A stretch of 64,000 nucleotides of DNA, from assembly GCA_003993805.1 (NCBI GenBank), contig RSEF01000005.1:37449517-37513516 (forward strand), in the 5' to 3' direction. Below are positions 23,941 to 37,000 of the stretch, one piece after another (within the stretch, counting starts at the first letter, position 1; each line of letters begins with the position of its first letter). The translations under genes and the position numbers were made by a program. The notes under the pieces were generated by a model. That model was not told the DNA's origin, did no database searches, and saw nothing but the letters and a program-made list of their open reading frames with translations. The DNA comes from Himantopus leucocephalus (taxonomy: Eukaryota; Chordata; Aves; Charadriiformes; Recurvirostridae).

Positions 23941-25374
23941 GTAATGGCAGATCTTATTATTTAAAGCCAAAACAGAACTTGAATTCTCCATGGATGTGTG
24001 ACGGTGCAATATAAAAAGATTGCACTTTCAAATTGAATTCCATAGCACTGAGTACTTAATGCTCTGGTAGGTTGTATTGGTGTAGTCTGGGCTATTACCA
24101 ATCAAGCTGTGTATAAACCAAAGATGGGATAGAATCTTGTAACAGCTGGCTTTAAATGCTGCTAAATATTTTCTAGGTGGTATTCTAGTGTTTAAAAGAG
24201 CTTAAATGCAGTCCTAGCTGCCTCTTTTGTTAATAGTTCTTCAGTCCTAGGCATTAAGGCGTTCACTTCAGCTCCTATCCCCCCGAAGTGTAGTACTTCT
24301 TGATACTTACTTTATTGAAAGGTGTCTTGAATAATATGGATTAACAATTAAATCTTGACAATAAATTTCTAACACAACCTTTCTCATGCTAGAATATACT
24401 GGAATATGTTTGGTAGATTATACTGTTCACTTTGTGTTAAAAGAAAGGTCAGCAATATTTTTTCCCTTCTGTTTTCTCATTTAATTAAATCTCATTTTCT
24501 CATTAAATTAAAAAAATACCAGTTGATATTTCAAAATAAAAACACTTCTTAAAAGTTTTTGGATATTAGTCATGAAGTTGAGCTTGTGAAAAATAGTAAA
24601 ATTCCTCCTAGATGATAAAGAATATAAATGTCCTAGTTTTCTATGCATCATTATGCTGTTTCAGATAATCTGAGTATAATGCTAGATTTTCTTCAGTCGC
24701 CTGATTAAAAGATGTTCCAGAGTTTCAGCTGGAGTGAACTTTTGAAAAGTACACTTTGCATTTTCAAAATTTCAGGTTTTAAGTATTTGAAGTTCTGCAG
24801 CTTACAGTGCTTCCACTTCTAGCCTTGGTTTAGAAATTATGTAGCATGAATTTATTACTATAAATTTCAATAAAAGAAAAAATCTGTAGTTATAAAACAT
24901 AAATCTAGCAGTAGATTATATGGCCATGTGCGGTCACTGCCATGTTTTGTTGCCTTTCTTTTAAAAGGCTTCATGTGGTCACATGAACACAAGCACATGA
25001 ATTCTGCAAATTGATGTACTCTGTACCAGTTTTAAACAAAATTTTGGGAAATAGAATTTAAAACTTATTGTTAGGCAAAATTGATTAATCAGAAGCCAGT
25101 CAGTGGCAAATAGAAATGCACTAAAGTCTGCATGGAGAATTACACAACTTGATTTTTCTGATCATCTTTGTTTTCTTACTTTCTTATATTTGATTTCATG
25201 TGGGTCAAAGTGATAGCAGCTTATCCATAGGTTCACCTTTTTGTACATTTTTAACAAATGTTTGGCAACATTTTCATTTTCAGTGTTTTACATAAATTCT
25301 AGCTTTCATAAAATACTATGAGGAATGATAGCTATACGTTTTACTTACACTGCTGTTTAATTTTTCTTTTACAG
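23941..25374 (+). other. ARHGAP5 intron (1434 bp)
   Basis: GT-AG intron with a T-rich tract and tttttcttttacag at its 3' end. AT-rich, with no repeat recognised. Confidence 0.85.
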
Positions 25375-25506
25375 ATCATAATATCAGTTTAGAGTCTATG
25401 GGAGTAACAGTAAATGCGGTGGCTGGGGCTCTTAAAGCTTTTTTTGCAGATCTGCCAGATCCATTAATTCCATACTCTTTGCATCAGGAGTTGTTAGAAA
25501 CATCAA
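25375..25506 (+). CDS. ARHGAP5: ARHGAP5 coding exon: central RhoGAP helices
   Basis: This 132-nt exon has the acceptor tttttcttttacag and a consensus donor gtaagt from 25507. It encodes the run from DHNISLESM through VNAVAGALKAFFADLPDPLIPYSLHQELLETS. The ALKAFFADLPDPLIP block is the most recognisable RhoGAP signature; its lysine (codon AAA at 25434-25436) is one of the conserved residues of the GTPase-binding face. The exon is symmetric (phase 1 to phase 1). It joins the next exon to make the lysine codon of SKIMDKTE. The upstream half (SLESMGVTV) looks somewhat different from the mammalian protein as I remember it, while the LPDPLIP half looks unchanged. Confidence 0.96.
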
Positions 25507-27237
25507 GTAAGTAATAAACAATCTTGTCTTAATCTAATTAGGTTATATTGATTGCCCTTATTGCAATTTTTACTTCATTGTAAGTTGAAACTACTAGCTG
25601 CACTGAAATATGCTTTAAATTGCTTAGACATGTACTTTTTTATATTCTTTAAAAATTAACAAGACTATATGATGAAATAAATGTTATATGTTATTTTTTC
25701 TGAGTAAGTTGTGGTTTATTATTTCTCCTTTTCCTAGAAAATTTAATTGGAGAAATCTTCCCCCCCCCCGTATTAGTGCTGCATATGATGAAATCTCTTG
25801 GAACTGTATTGCAGTTGTTAACAGGGTGAAAAAGACTTACATTCAAAGTAGGCTTTAGAAATCAGACACATCTAGGAATATTATGGCAATTCTCTTAGAT
25901 TTTTTTTTTTCAAATTCTTTTTGAACCCCTTATAAGATGAAATGCTTAATTTTGTTTGCCTTACAAACATTTTTCAGACACTTCTAAGTGAAGTGACTAA
26001 ATCATTCCCTTTTTCTTTTTTTTGAAGAGTCTCTCTCTTGTATTGGCAGCAAACCGTTTCAGAAAAAGACTGCTGCACATTTTTGCAGGATACAACTGTG
26101 ACATAGAGTTTTCTTAATGCTTTTGTGTTCAAAATGTGAAAATACTAGTGTAAACCTGAGGCTTGGGCTTGGACTCAAGTAATATATAGTCCATTAGAAA
26201 TTTTGTGGTTTTGGACGATATCTGTAGATACCTATTTCTGGTATTTCTGCTATACTTTTCAGGCAAATTGCTTGTTTCATGTAATTAATTAAGTTTTATT
26301 TTTTCTTAAAAGTGTATCAGTTAATTACCGTCAAAACATGCAATAGCTTAGAATATAAGTGGACTTACAGTTTTAAAATGCCATTAATACTGCTTTAAAT
26401 TTTTATTTGGGTTATATTAGAGCATATTAACATTATTTCTACAGTACTAGGGTACATCAAATTTCTTTTTAGCAATGCAGTAATAGAGGTGAGCTTGTAT
26501 TCCTTTCTATGATATGATTCATCATGGAATAGAAGTATATTCTGCAGAATTTATGGTTCTACAATACTTTGGTGGTATTTTCCACAAGTGTTTTAGCAGC
26601 AGCATTAGTTGGGTTTTTTTTAAAAATAATTTGTTAATTTTCTTCCATAGGCCTTTCTTACATGTTGTGTATTTCCTCTTTGAAGCATAAATAATGTCCC
26701 TTGGGCCTGTGAAATCCCTGTTCTCCTTTAAACAGTATGTTTAAAATAGCTGTGCCAGGCTCATTCATAATTTTTTTTATTATTTGAATAACTGATAAGC
26801 TTAAGATATTCTAAGTTCATGTGAAGCTCTTCCTTCCCTGAAATCTTTATGAAACTTCACTCCGAATAAATCTAATAGATATATCTAAGTCTTAACATTT
26901 TTCAAGTAGAGGAAAATCTAATAAGAAATGTTACATTGTTAGTTATCATTTTACAAGCCAACAATGAACTAATCAAGTGATTCTTTGCTGTTAAATGCAG
27001 ATAAATAATTCTGCTTAAATACAGAAAAATATTCTTCTGTTTAGATAGTTACCTCTCTAATAAAAAATGTTATTCTATGCAATAGTATATCCAGTTAGAA
27101 ATTTTATCGAATGTTTCCTCACTTGATATTTCTCTGTGGGTATCTTATCTGTACCATTATAGTAGGAAAAAGACTTAGCAACACTTTATTCAGTGTGTCT
27201 TTCTAGATGTGTCAGAAAATGTCACTTATTTCTATAG
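25507..27237 (+). other. ARHGAP5 intron (1731 bp)
   Basis: GT-AG intron with a consensus gtaagt donor. It contains a short poly(C) run near 25761 and several T tracts. No embedded gene or repeat is recognised. Confidence 0.85.
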
Positions 27238-27343
27238 AAATCATGGATAAGACAGAACGGCTACACGAGTTAAAAGAAATTGTGAAGAAATTCCACCCAG
27301 TGAACTATGATGTCTTCAGATATGTGATAACGCATCTAAACAG
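27238..27343 (+). CDS. ARHGAP5: ARHGAP5 coding exon: RhoGAP helix with VFRYVITHLNR
   Basis: This 106-nt exon encodes KIMDKTERLHELKEIVKKF followed by HPVNYDVFRYVITHLNR. The acceptor is ttatttctatag at 27237. The donor is gtttag from 27344, which is weaker than the other four because +3 to +5 differ from the usual aag. If that donor were ignored, translation would run 22 more codons into the intron and stop at 27405-27407, giving a truncated RhoGAP domain. The exon enters in phase 1 and leaves in phase 2. The sequence matches the conserved helices that follow the LPDPLIP loop in RhoGAP domains. Confidence 0.95.
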
Positions 27344-30220
27344 GTTTAGTATTTTTCTACTAAAATTTTGTTTAAGTTGTAACTACTGCAAAGAAAGATT
27401 TTGTTAGGAACAATGGATTGACTACTAGAATTGAAAATGTCATGCTGTATTGCTCATCTGTTAGTATAAATGTAGAATATGAAACTAGGAGTTAGAGGTT
27501 GATTTGAAAAGGTTTGTATGTTCTGTTCTCAGATTTTCTTGACGTATAATATTATATAGGATTTTTGATATTGGTTGTGGTTTGTGTTTGTTCTTTGATA
27601 ACGACTCCCTTTGTACATAAGGGCTAAGATGGCATAATATGCTTCTGAAGTCTGGGAAAACATAGCTGTACAGCTTTTAAAGTCTGATCATAGAGGGGGT
27701 TTACAGCCTGAAGTTTCCAAAGAGTTTGCAGTGGAGGAAGGTGGCAGGACCAAGAGAAACAGACTCTTCATTTTTCATTTTGAGTGAACATAAAAGAAGG
27801 TGAATAGACATTTGCTGAGCACTTATAAGGAGATTCTGAAGTAGTGGGGGAAAGTTTGGTAGGAGATGGCGTACAGGTTGGTAGGATTTTGTTTACCCTT
27901 AGAAAGGACAGAGGTGAAGTGTAAACACAGGAGAGGATGAAGTTGATTGCTTGTTATGTTTAATCTAATTGTGAGCTGCAACTGGGAAAGAGGTGCAATG
28001 CTCTTCTCCTTTTCTCACTTTTAGCCATAGGTTACCACTGCTTCATTATGCAGCTGCAGCATGTTCTAAAGGAAAACAGAAATAGGGGAAATATAATTTT
28101 CTGTAGAATACACTAGCTGATCTCAAACACCCTGTGGCCACCCTGTGGTCTGATGCCACAGAGTTGGTGGAGAGGGAGAAGGAAGAGGCGAAGAATGAAA
28201 CTTCACCTGTTGTCCTCAGCAGTCTACAACTAGATCAGATTAGATTTAAGAAACAATATGAGAGGGACAGCAAGCAGTGAACTCTTGTCAAAGGGGAACA
28301 AAAGGTGTGTGAGAAGACCAAACAAAAAATGAAATCCTAGAGATGCTTAAGGATGTTGGAAGGTATACATTTTAGCCTATGCAACTGAAGAAGCCCCTTG
28401 AAAGATTTTTAAATTCAGAGTAAAAATGACAGAAAAAAAGCAGTCTGCAAAATAGGTGATCTGGCTTTTATTTCAGTTTTATTACATAGCAGGTGCTATT
28501 TTTTCCCCAGTTTTATAACTTACCTTGTTGTAGTCTGTTTTCTAATGAAACACCATTATGGAATTTGAAATCCCTTTTCGTGTTTTTCATTGTACTCATT
28601 TTAGGGATTTTCCCTAAAACAGGTAGTTCTGATTCAAAACTCTGAGAGATTCATTGTCCCATCACAATGTCTTACAGTTAAATTTTATTTAATTCTTGGT
28701 AAGTCTCACTTACTGTTCTATCTAGATTATAGTCTAGGAGGAATTTATACACAGAAGAATTCAGTACAGGAAGAAAACTCTTTAATAAAAATGCTAAGCA
28801 ACATGTAAGCTTACTTTTATATTTTTGGGTTCTTTAATCCTTAAATGAAGTTAAAATGTAATTCTTCTAGGAAAGAGATTATGAATATTACTGTCACTCA
28901 GAAATAGTATCCAAATATCCTTGGGACCAAACTTACTCAAAACAGATTGAGAGACAATATTTGTGTACCCTCACACTATTTGGAATAAGTAATGCGCATG
29001 CTAAAATGGAAGTCTACACTTTATAGTTACCACCATGCATGCGTTGTAAATGAGTGAAAATATTTTCTTATAGCATTATTTCTAGTGTTTACTATGGTTT
29101 TCACAGCTTTTGAATCTATGGACTACAGGCAGCTGTCAGAAATTCTTGCAGTCTGCTCTTGTTAATCACCAAAATTGTAACTGACAAGTTGCTGAAGTTT
29201 TATTTTCTGTCTTATTTCTGCTGGACAACTATAGCTCAGTTACCTTTGTGCTGTCTACTGTAATATAGGAATTGCATGTTCCCAGCTGAATGAATATCTT
29301 GGGTGTTTGTCAGATTTATTAACACACAATTTTTCATGTATCTCTCACTAATTACTTCTAGATAAAATTGTGATGTTACTTTAGAATGCAGAGTATTTTT
29401 AGAAAACAAAACATCCTGGCTCTTTCTAGCCTATTACTATGAAAAGCAGTGTGTTTTTTCTGAGGAGGCATTTAGTTGTTGATGATGAATTTGGTAACAG
29501 GACCGTTTGTTGGGTTTGGCGTTTTTTTTCTTTTAATAGTATCATAATAATGAATTGAGATCATAAGTGAAGATCCTGTTTGAGCCTATGCTTAAAAGCA
29601 GGAGACTTCAAGGAAGAGACACCCAGTTGGAAACCTTTGCATTATACATTGAAAAATAAAATTATTGTGTGTTGATATTAGTGTAGTTTCCACTGATGAT
29701 GTTCTTTACAGCTGGCCAATTCTGTTGCTGGCCAGTATGAAAAAACCTGCAGAGATGTGCTTTAGTCAACACTTGATTTTTTTGTTTGTTTTGTGTTTAT
29801 TTTTATCATGTGATCTAATGTGATGTCTTTTTCTTGGAGTGTCATAGATGTTAGTTAATATCTAATCTAATTTTAATTGATGAAATTTTAATTTTATGAA
29901 ATCCTGTAGCTGGGTGAGAAATTTAAAGTTTATTATTGCCACTTCAAAATGTTGGTGGAATGTTGAATTTCTTGATTAAAAGCTTAATCAGACTTATATT
30001 TGTTAGCTATCCAAACCTGGAAAAGTCATGTTTTCTAAATTTTCTTCCGCATAATTGCTTAAAAAACCCAAGAACGATTGTTTAGCAGATAACTGGAGGA
30101 AAGTAAGAACAAACTTGAGATTGTTTAATAATAGCGCTTACAGTTAGAGCGCTATGAAAATATTTGTAGTTGATTGTATACCAGTTTTAATTAATTCTGT
30201 GCATGTCATTCTCATTTCAG
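27344..30220 (+). other. ARHGAP5 last intron (2877 bp)
   Basis: GT-AG intron with a weak gtttag donor and a strong acceptor. A slightly more GC-rich stretch lies at about 27640-28320, with no coding potential I can defend. Confidence 0.85.
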
Positions 30221-30551
30221 GGTTAGTCAGCAATATAAAACCAACTTTATGACTGCTGATAACTTATCGATTTGTTTCTGGCCTACTTTGATGAGACCTG
30301 ATTTTGAAAACAGAGAGTTTCTTTCGACCACCAAAATCCACCAGTCGGTTATAGAGACCTTCATTCAACAGTGTCAATTTTTCTTTTACAACGGAGAGAT
30401 CGTAGAAGCACCTAACCCAGTGGCATGTCAGCCACCGCCTTCCAACGCAGTGCAGATGGTGGAACCAATGGTACCTCTTCAGTTACCACCACCACTGCAG
30501 CCTCAGCTGATACAGTCACAATTACCAGCAGACCCTCTCGGTATTATATAA
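30221..30551 (+). CDS. ARHGAP5: ARHGAP5 last coding exon: end of RhoGAP domain, proline-rich tail, stop
   Basis: The last coding exon begins after cattctcatttcag and completes the arginine codon split with the previous exon. It continues [26 protein letters not shown], where the asparagine (AAC at 30261-30263) and the following helix close the RhoGAP active-site region. [17 protein letters not shown] ends the folded domain. The remaining residues form a low-complexity tail rich in Pro, Gln and Leu ([19 protein letters not shown]) and finish DPLGII before the TAA at 30549-30551. The tail has no catalytic motif; a polyproline peptide of this kind could bind SH3-type or similar modules, but that is inference. 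The exon continues without interruption into the 3' UTR. Confidence 0.96.
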
Positions 30552-30864
30552 ATAGAAGATGATTGCAGGCAGCCTGGCACTGGACAGTAAGGACAAGCGA
30601 TAGACATGCATGTTTCAGGATACAGTAATGTACTTCATATTTATGAAAAATAATTCCCATCCAGCTGATTGGACATCTTTTTGTTATATCCCGTACTGTG
30701 TTCCTCATTTGTACACACTGCAGATAAAAACTGTGTGATAAGCATGACTGGAGAGGTTTAATTTTTAAAAGCAAAAATAGCTATAAAGTACAAAGCTGCT
30801 GCTGCATGATACCTTATTGCAATCACTATATCATTCCTGTGACGGTTTGTCACAATATATTGTG

Positions 30865-30870
30865 AATAAA
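30865..30870 (+). terminator. ARHGAP5: Proximal poly(A) signal AATAAA
   Basis: AATAAA lies 314 bases after the stop codon and is followed by a T-rich stretch (atttttctat). It could give a short 3' UTR isoform. Whether it is used cannot be read from the sequence. Confidence 0.4.
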
Positions 30871-32432
30871 ATTTTTCTATAGAAATTTAATGATTTAAAA
30901 AGTTACATTTATGAAACATTCAATGCTTACAGCCTGCTTTATGGCTGTTTTTGTTATTTAACATGCTATTTTTGGCAATTTTATTCACATTCAAGCATTC
31001 TGTGTAAACAACTAAAGCCCAGCTATAGTTTATTTTGTAATCTCCTGGCTACTTATGTGACAGTATGCTTAGGATGGTTTATGGAAGAATGCAAAATGCA
31101 CTGTTGAGAATTTTACAATCCCTCACCATCCATCTTTACTTGTAAGTATACCTGTGGACAGTTTGTTAAGGGTGGGTGAACTTGCTTATTATTTCTTACA
31201 GCACAATACCAAGGACATGCTTGTTGTAAAAGTGAGTTTCAAATATTGTACAAAAATTTTGATGTTGCCTACTTATTTCTTTATGTTCCATTACTGAACT
31301 AAACATTTTGTAAAACTGTTAATTCTGTAAACAGCTGCATGTTTAAAAGATCATTGATGGTCTTGTAAACTTAATCTAATATATTTTAGATATTTTAATT
31401 TTTCCCACTTGGGAATACATGTAGTGTTTAGACAATAGTTCATGACATTTTCATATAAGGTTATATAACTTTTCATACATAAACATGAATTTTGTTGTAG
31501 TAAAATTCTCTAAACCAAACAGCGTTTTAATCTAGGACTTCAATTAATCTATTCTTTAAATCTATTTTTATGTGACCCTTTAAAGATATACAAAAATGCA
31601 TTGCTAATACATAGCAATAAATACTTTGGGTACTGACAATTAACCTCTTTGGAGTGTGTATATATAAAAAAATCACATAAACTTGTATTCATATTTTTTT
31701 CCTGTGGTATGTTGTACTAAGAATTCAAATGACTGATTTTTTTTTTTTAATTTTTTTTTGCACCATGTTTTTAAATTATCTCTTTTTTTTCATTTATTTT
31801 CCTTTTACATTGGTACCAATTTTGCTGTAAAAGAATGCTGCTTAATTTAAACACATCTTTTGGTTAAATATTTTGTTAGTGGTAAAAAATTTAGAAGGTT
31901 ACAAATTGTAGCAAAGGGGAGACCATAGATAACACTACCTGTGAGACTTTTCATAGCAGCTTTTTTTCTTTCATGCTCAAAATATACCTTTTTTCTGCAA
32001 AGAAGAAAACGGTTTTGGCTCATTCAGCTGCTAGAATGTTTTGTGTAGTTTTAAAAAAAAAAAAAAGCTTTATGATGGTCACTGTTGTAATCTTCACTTA
32101 TAACAAGATTTAAGATCGTCTTGTATGTATTATAGTAAATAGATGATTTTGAGAATTAAGGCTTTTAAGAGTTTGATTTGCTCCATTTTCCGCAAATAAA
32201 ATTGCCTTTCCCACTTATGTCCTAGGTATTGTACTTCTAATTATGACTTGGATTACCATTGTAGGTTACTATGATACCATAAACCCGGCTGCTGTTTGAA
32301 GTACATGTATATTATAAATTATCTTGATATTGTGTTATATTCTTGCAAGTAATTATCTTTTCTAAGAAAACATAAACAAAAAAGAAAAGTCAACCCTATT
32401 CCTATTGCAAAGCACACAGGAATTATTAGTAC

Positions 32433-32438
32433 AATAAA
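32433..32438 (+). terminator. ARHGAP5: Internal poly(A) signal AATAAA
   Basis: AATAAA is followed within 10-30 bases by a GT/T-rich segment (gtctgtcctg, then ttgtagtattc), the arrangement expected of a functional cleavage site. It would give a 3' UTR of about 1.9 kb. Confidence 0.45.
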
Positions 32439-33102
32439 GTCTGTCCTGTAAATTGTAGTATTCTTAACTTGTTCTACTTTACCTGTTGTCTATATAGCTT
32501 TTATTTATAGTTGTCAGTCTAATCTTGGCATGTTTAGCAAAGAAAATGAAACTTCAAGAGTTTTATAAACTATTTCTAGGTTGCTAAAGAATTTATTTTT
32601 CTACTGTATATGGTATAGACAAAGCATCACCTGTACAGGAAACAAGTCTATTTCTAATAGAAGTAAGCTTAAAAATAAATGCCAGTCATATCCATATTTA
32701 AAAGTTCTACCTATAAATTATCTCCAGTCTTTGTAATGTGAATTACATTTTAAACTTTCTACAAATTCCAAGTTGTTTGCCATAATATTTAACTAATCTT
32801 TGAATACTAATTTTTAGAATAATTTACATTCCATTTCACGACGAACTTTCATGTTGAACTTGTGATCAGAAGTATTTGCAGTATCATTTATTTCTTGTGT
32901 AAGATGTTACGGCTAAATCACATCATGATTTTCAAAAATCTTAACACTTATATTTGGCCAAATATGAAAGCGTTAATTACATTTACTGGACAAAACATAA
33001 AAAGAAAAACAATAAGAAAGCATGGCATGTGGTGCTTGATTGTCACATGGAAGAGTCCCTGCATACTGTTTGCATTGTAGGAATGTTATATGCAGGAACG
33101 TG

Positions 33103-33210
33103 GATATGTGTGTATGTGTAATATATACACTTCGGTATTTTTTGTGTGTTTGTGTATTTATGTACACAAGCACATGTGCACAGACTTGCATGCACATACA
33201 CCCACATAGT
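33103..33210. repeat. TG/CA-rich low-complexity stretch in the 3' UTR
   Basis: A run of tgtgtgtatgtgtaatatat and later tgtgtgtttgtg is followed by gtacacaagcacatgtgcac and acatacacccac. The TG and CA halves can partly pair, so the RNA could fold here. Confidence 0.6.
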
Positions 33211-34039
33211 AAAGTTTTTAAAAGATACTAGGAAATTATACCATCGTTATTAAAGATTTATAATAGAGCTTTCTCTATTATTATTTTTATTAGTGCTATA
33301 AAATGAGGAAACATGTCATTATATACGAATTCCTCATACTTTGGCTCATGTAGTCCCTTCTAGTTTTAATGAAAATCCAAACAATAATAACTATATTTTT
33401 TAATGTGAGCATTTTTACAGTAATATCTATCTTGATAAAGATACAAATGTATATTATTTTTGGTTGAGCATCTCAGTGACACTTTATGGCATAGTTTGTC
33501 TTTTTTATGTAATATTGGTGTAGACATACTGCAGTGTATTGTCTTTCAATGTTTTAGCAATTTTAAAATCCCAGACCTGAGTTCCAACATTGCCATTTTA
33601 AGTAATGCTTAACAGGTTATTTCAAAATTCCTTACCCTCCATGATCTTGCGGAATTTTAACATATATAGTGTAAATAGATTGCAGATGTCAACTTAAGTG
33701 AAAAGAAACTTTTTTGTTGTTGTATGTTTTCTCCATGTTGCTAGGAAATTACAGATATGTTTATTTTTAGTTGCTGGAGTTTAGCTTCCAGTATTTATGA
33801 CAAATATAGGAAAACTATCAATTCGAGATGAAAAAAATTGGCCTTAGCTTACATGCTTATTTCAGTTTCTTTAGTAATTGTGATGCTGTTTGTCAACTGA
33901 AAAAATTACACATATATAAAAAAAAATTAAAGTCAAAATTTTGTTCTTTGTTTATAATGTAATCTTTTGTTGCTACATCAGCAGAATACTGCAGTGAATT
34001 AAATATCAGTGAAGCTTATTCTGTATAAAAGATGCAACA

Positions 34040-34045
34040 AATAAA
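34040..34045 (+). terminator. ARHGAP5: Distal poly(A) signal AATAAA, likely gene end
   Basis: The hexamer is followed at about 20-30 bases by tgtgtataatgttcag, a GT-rich downstream element. No further AATAAA with such a context follows closely, and base composition changes to a more mixed, G-rich character after about 34.17 kb. I therefore place the gene end here. Confidence 0.55.
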
Positions 34046-34070
34046 ATACTAAGATGCTTACTGTGTATAA

Positions 34071-37000
34071 TGTTCAGTTTAGTTGCCTACTAAATTTTTA
34101 AAGGCAAAAGCACCCTATCTTTCACATACGCAGAGAAATTTAGCAGTAAATGTTGCTAAACTGAGTGCACCGCGTGTTTAAGGCATTCTCGGGGGGGTGG
34201 TGGTGGGGTGTGTGTGTATCTTTCTCGCATTTGATACGTCTTTTAAATTGCTGAATTTTGGAAGCGATTCTTCTGTAGGTAACGTGACCCCCCCTCCCCA
34301 AGGTGGGTACGTGCATACGCTGGGGAACTGACCGCCAAAGTGACGGAATGTAAGATGTTCTGTTTTACTGTGCAATGTGTGTGAAATTCTGTGGCTCATG
34401 TGACCTGTTAAATTTTTCACCTGGTTGAGCTGCTCAGCAAGAAAGGCTGTGATTATGGAAATGAGTTTTTCAGATTTCTACCATGCTAAAAGGATTGGGT
34501 CTCCTAAAATTATTTTTCCTATGGAACTTTTAAACCTGAAGTAAAAACTGTGGGTTTTGAGGTCAGCTTTAAATTTTCAGAGTTGTGCATTATTGGTCAT
34601 AATTCTGCTAACTACGTGGGATAAATCCAGCTTTCATAATAGTACTGCTTTTAGTCCTTGTGCATGCGACATCTGTGCTCGCTTTGTTTCTTCAGAGCAT
34701 CTTGAGTCATCTAGCTGGTGCAGAAATGACTGCAAAGACTTCTGACAGCCTTAGAATCTGAATACTCTTCAGGTTCTATTATGTATCTTAACGCTTGCAG
34801 ATACTGGAGTATTTTAATCTCAAACAAGATGCATTTTACCTAAAATTTACTCCGTGTGCAAATCTCAGCTTTTTAGGTTGCTGTATCAAAAAACCATCTC
34901 TGCTGAATCCGAAGCAGAATGCAGCGTTCAGGCGCTGCAGCAGAGCAGCAGTTTCTGAGGAATAGCTGTCCTAGAGAACCAACGCGTAACATTAGTCTTT
35001 GCTCCTGTCAAATTCGTTCCTTCAACTAATTCATAGTTTCCATGGAATCAGAAGGGATGAATTTAATCTGTCATCGTGGCTAGTGAGAGTGAACACTTCC
35101 TTTTATTGACAAATTTTTCCCCAAGTGTGTAGATGGTGCACGTTACGGCTGTTGCCCATATGTTTCTCATCTTCCTTATAAAATACAATGCGTGTGTGTT
35201 TAGACCCGGTATTTTTGTTGCTGAGTGTCATTGATGCCTAGCCAACATTCTGGTGCTTTTATATTACAGAATAGGGTTTAATATACCTGATTACATTAAT
35301 AATAATTTGTCTGTTACTGTTTTTTATTTGGTGTGGTTTAGAAAATACAGATAATTAAATGATTTCACTGAACGCTTACAGTGCAGGAACTGTGGTTTTT
35401 CAGTCTTGGGAGTGTGCTAATGATGAAAGGCCGTTGTTGCTTCAACTTCCAAGCTGTCCGAGTTAAGAAAATATGGGCAGGGAATCTTGTGGGGGTACTT
35501 CCAGCCATGACTGCCCGTCAGTGCTTCAGGGGTGGGTACTCTGACTTGAAGGGTACCTCTGGCTGCTTATGTGACTGACCGATTTATACAGCGTAGCTGT
35601 AGCTTGTATTTGCCCCAGAATGAGGGTGTCACAGTGTTACCTGTTCTTTAAAGATTTTTTCTGCTTTACAACTGCAGAAGTGAAGGGAAGGCCAAGTAGC
35701 TGTTCCCATCTCTTCCTGCGGTTTTCTCAGCTTTGCCACCGATGAGACAGGACTCCTAAATTGGCCTTGCAGGGTTTTACTGAATTAAAAGTAGAAAGTG
35801 TGCGGAGTGGTAAGGTATGAGTTGACGTTCCTTGGTTAACTGACACTGAGTGTGATGAATTGGTGAAGCATCTGGAAAAAAAACCAAGTTGTGCTATTAA
35901 ACTATAGGCGGTGTGGTCTCCCCTTGAAGGTTCCGCCCTCGGTGCTTGGCAGCGCGACCTGAGTCTCTGCAGTGACTGCCCTTACTTGGTCATATTGACC
36001 TCGTGCAAGAGTTGGGGATGAAGAAGAGATCAAGAAACCTACCTCAAAAAAAAAAAAATCATGTACTTTGAACAGCTGCCTCTTAAAACAGTTAAATGAA
36101 ATTATTAAACACAGAATGTAGCAGAAAAAAAAATACGGAGAATGAAATGTCCGTGGTTCATTATTGAAATATGTATGTATATGCACATATGCTTTTCTAA
36201 CTTAGTAAGGAAGTAGGTGTTGATACAGTGGTTCTGACATAGTAACAAGTGGCCAGCCTGCTACAGATCACTATTGCTGACGATTCAGATGTTAAGTTTT
36301 GAAAACTGAATGTAAACAGATGTATCTAATTTTGATATCCTATCAGTGAGTTGTCTAGCTCTAACTTTCAGTTTGATTTTGTTATCCTGTGTGGTCACAC
36401 AAATAAGCCTGATTCTATGTCCTTTATTTCACTGTATTCGAGTTGAAAAGTGTCTTTATCTCTTCACAGATGACTGCTTTCTTTACTCTTTGTTCTCTTG
36501 GTATTTCTTTTTGACTTAATTAGTCTTAAAGTCAAAACTTACAGTTTATTACATGATCCTACTACTTGTCTCCTGTAAAACGTACTGGGTCCCACATAAA
36601 GTTTATAAAAGTCTGTCAATACTCTTTTGTCCCCTTTTGTCTGCACTTGTCTGTGTGCACTCATCTGCTGTTTGGGGTATGCAGGACCTGGGGCAACGTG
36701 GCACTTGTCCGTGTCTGGAGATTCTGATCGCTAGGAGGTAGACATCAGGGTGATCCTTTTCCGTACCCAAACTTGCCTCCTAACTAAGAATGCCGGAAGG
36801 AGCAGCTAGGAGACCATTTAAAAAGGGTGAAGGATAAATGTTACGAGTTCTCAGTACCCCAGTGAGGTGAAGATGCTCACCCCAGCTGGGCTTCGTTTCT
36901 GTGCTAGAGGTTTGTGCGTAGGGAGCTTTCAAGCCTTCCACTGATAGTGTGAAGGGAGGGGGAGACGGGGAAGCTCTTCCCTATACCCTTCTCTTGAACT

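Larger units (their letters stand above)
1..34070 (+). other. ARHGAP5: ARHGAP5 transcription unit, 3' portion
   Basis: Five exons with canonical AG/GT borders join into one open frame of 264 residues that ends in a stop. The product is the C-terminal end of p190-B RhoGAP, a cytoplasmic GTPase-activating protein that switches off Rho-family GTPases downstream of integrins and growth-factor receptors. I chose p190-B over its paralogue p190-A (ARHGAP35) because of the tail, which is proline-rich and ends in DPLGII, as I remember for p190-B. Intron phases in order are 1, 1, 1 and 2. The full protein is about 1500 residues in mammals, so roughly 1240 residues, mostly in one large upstream exon, lie outside the window. 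The right end is set by the most distal poly(A) signal and is approximate. Confidence 0.93.
30552..34070 (+). other. ARHGAP5: ARHGAP5 3' untranslated region
   Basis: After the TAA there are about 3.5 kb of AT-rich DNA with no splice-like exon borders, no mobile element that I recognise, and repeated AATAAA hexamers. The proximal ones lie at 30865, 31616, 32195, 32433 and 32674, and the last at 34040. The absence of repeats and the run of T-rich and ATTTA-like tracts fit a long regulated 3' UTR with alternative polyadenylation. A TG/CA-rich stretch occupies about 33103-33210. The exact 3' end is inferred and not directly visible. Confidence 0.7.

Noticed and set aside
27207..27407. 66-codon frame starting upstream of the 27238 exon
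   Set aside because: Its ATG lies in the intron. The middle part is the real ARHGAP5 exon and the rest is intron read-through.
11296..30551. Assignment to ARHGAP35 (p190-A) instead of ARHGAP5
   Set aside because: The RhoGAP core is similar in both, but the proline-rich tail ending DPLGII is what I recall for p190-B.
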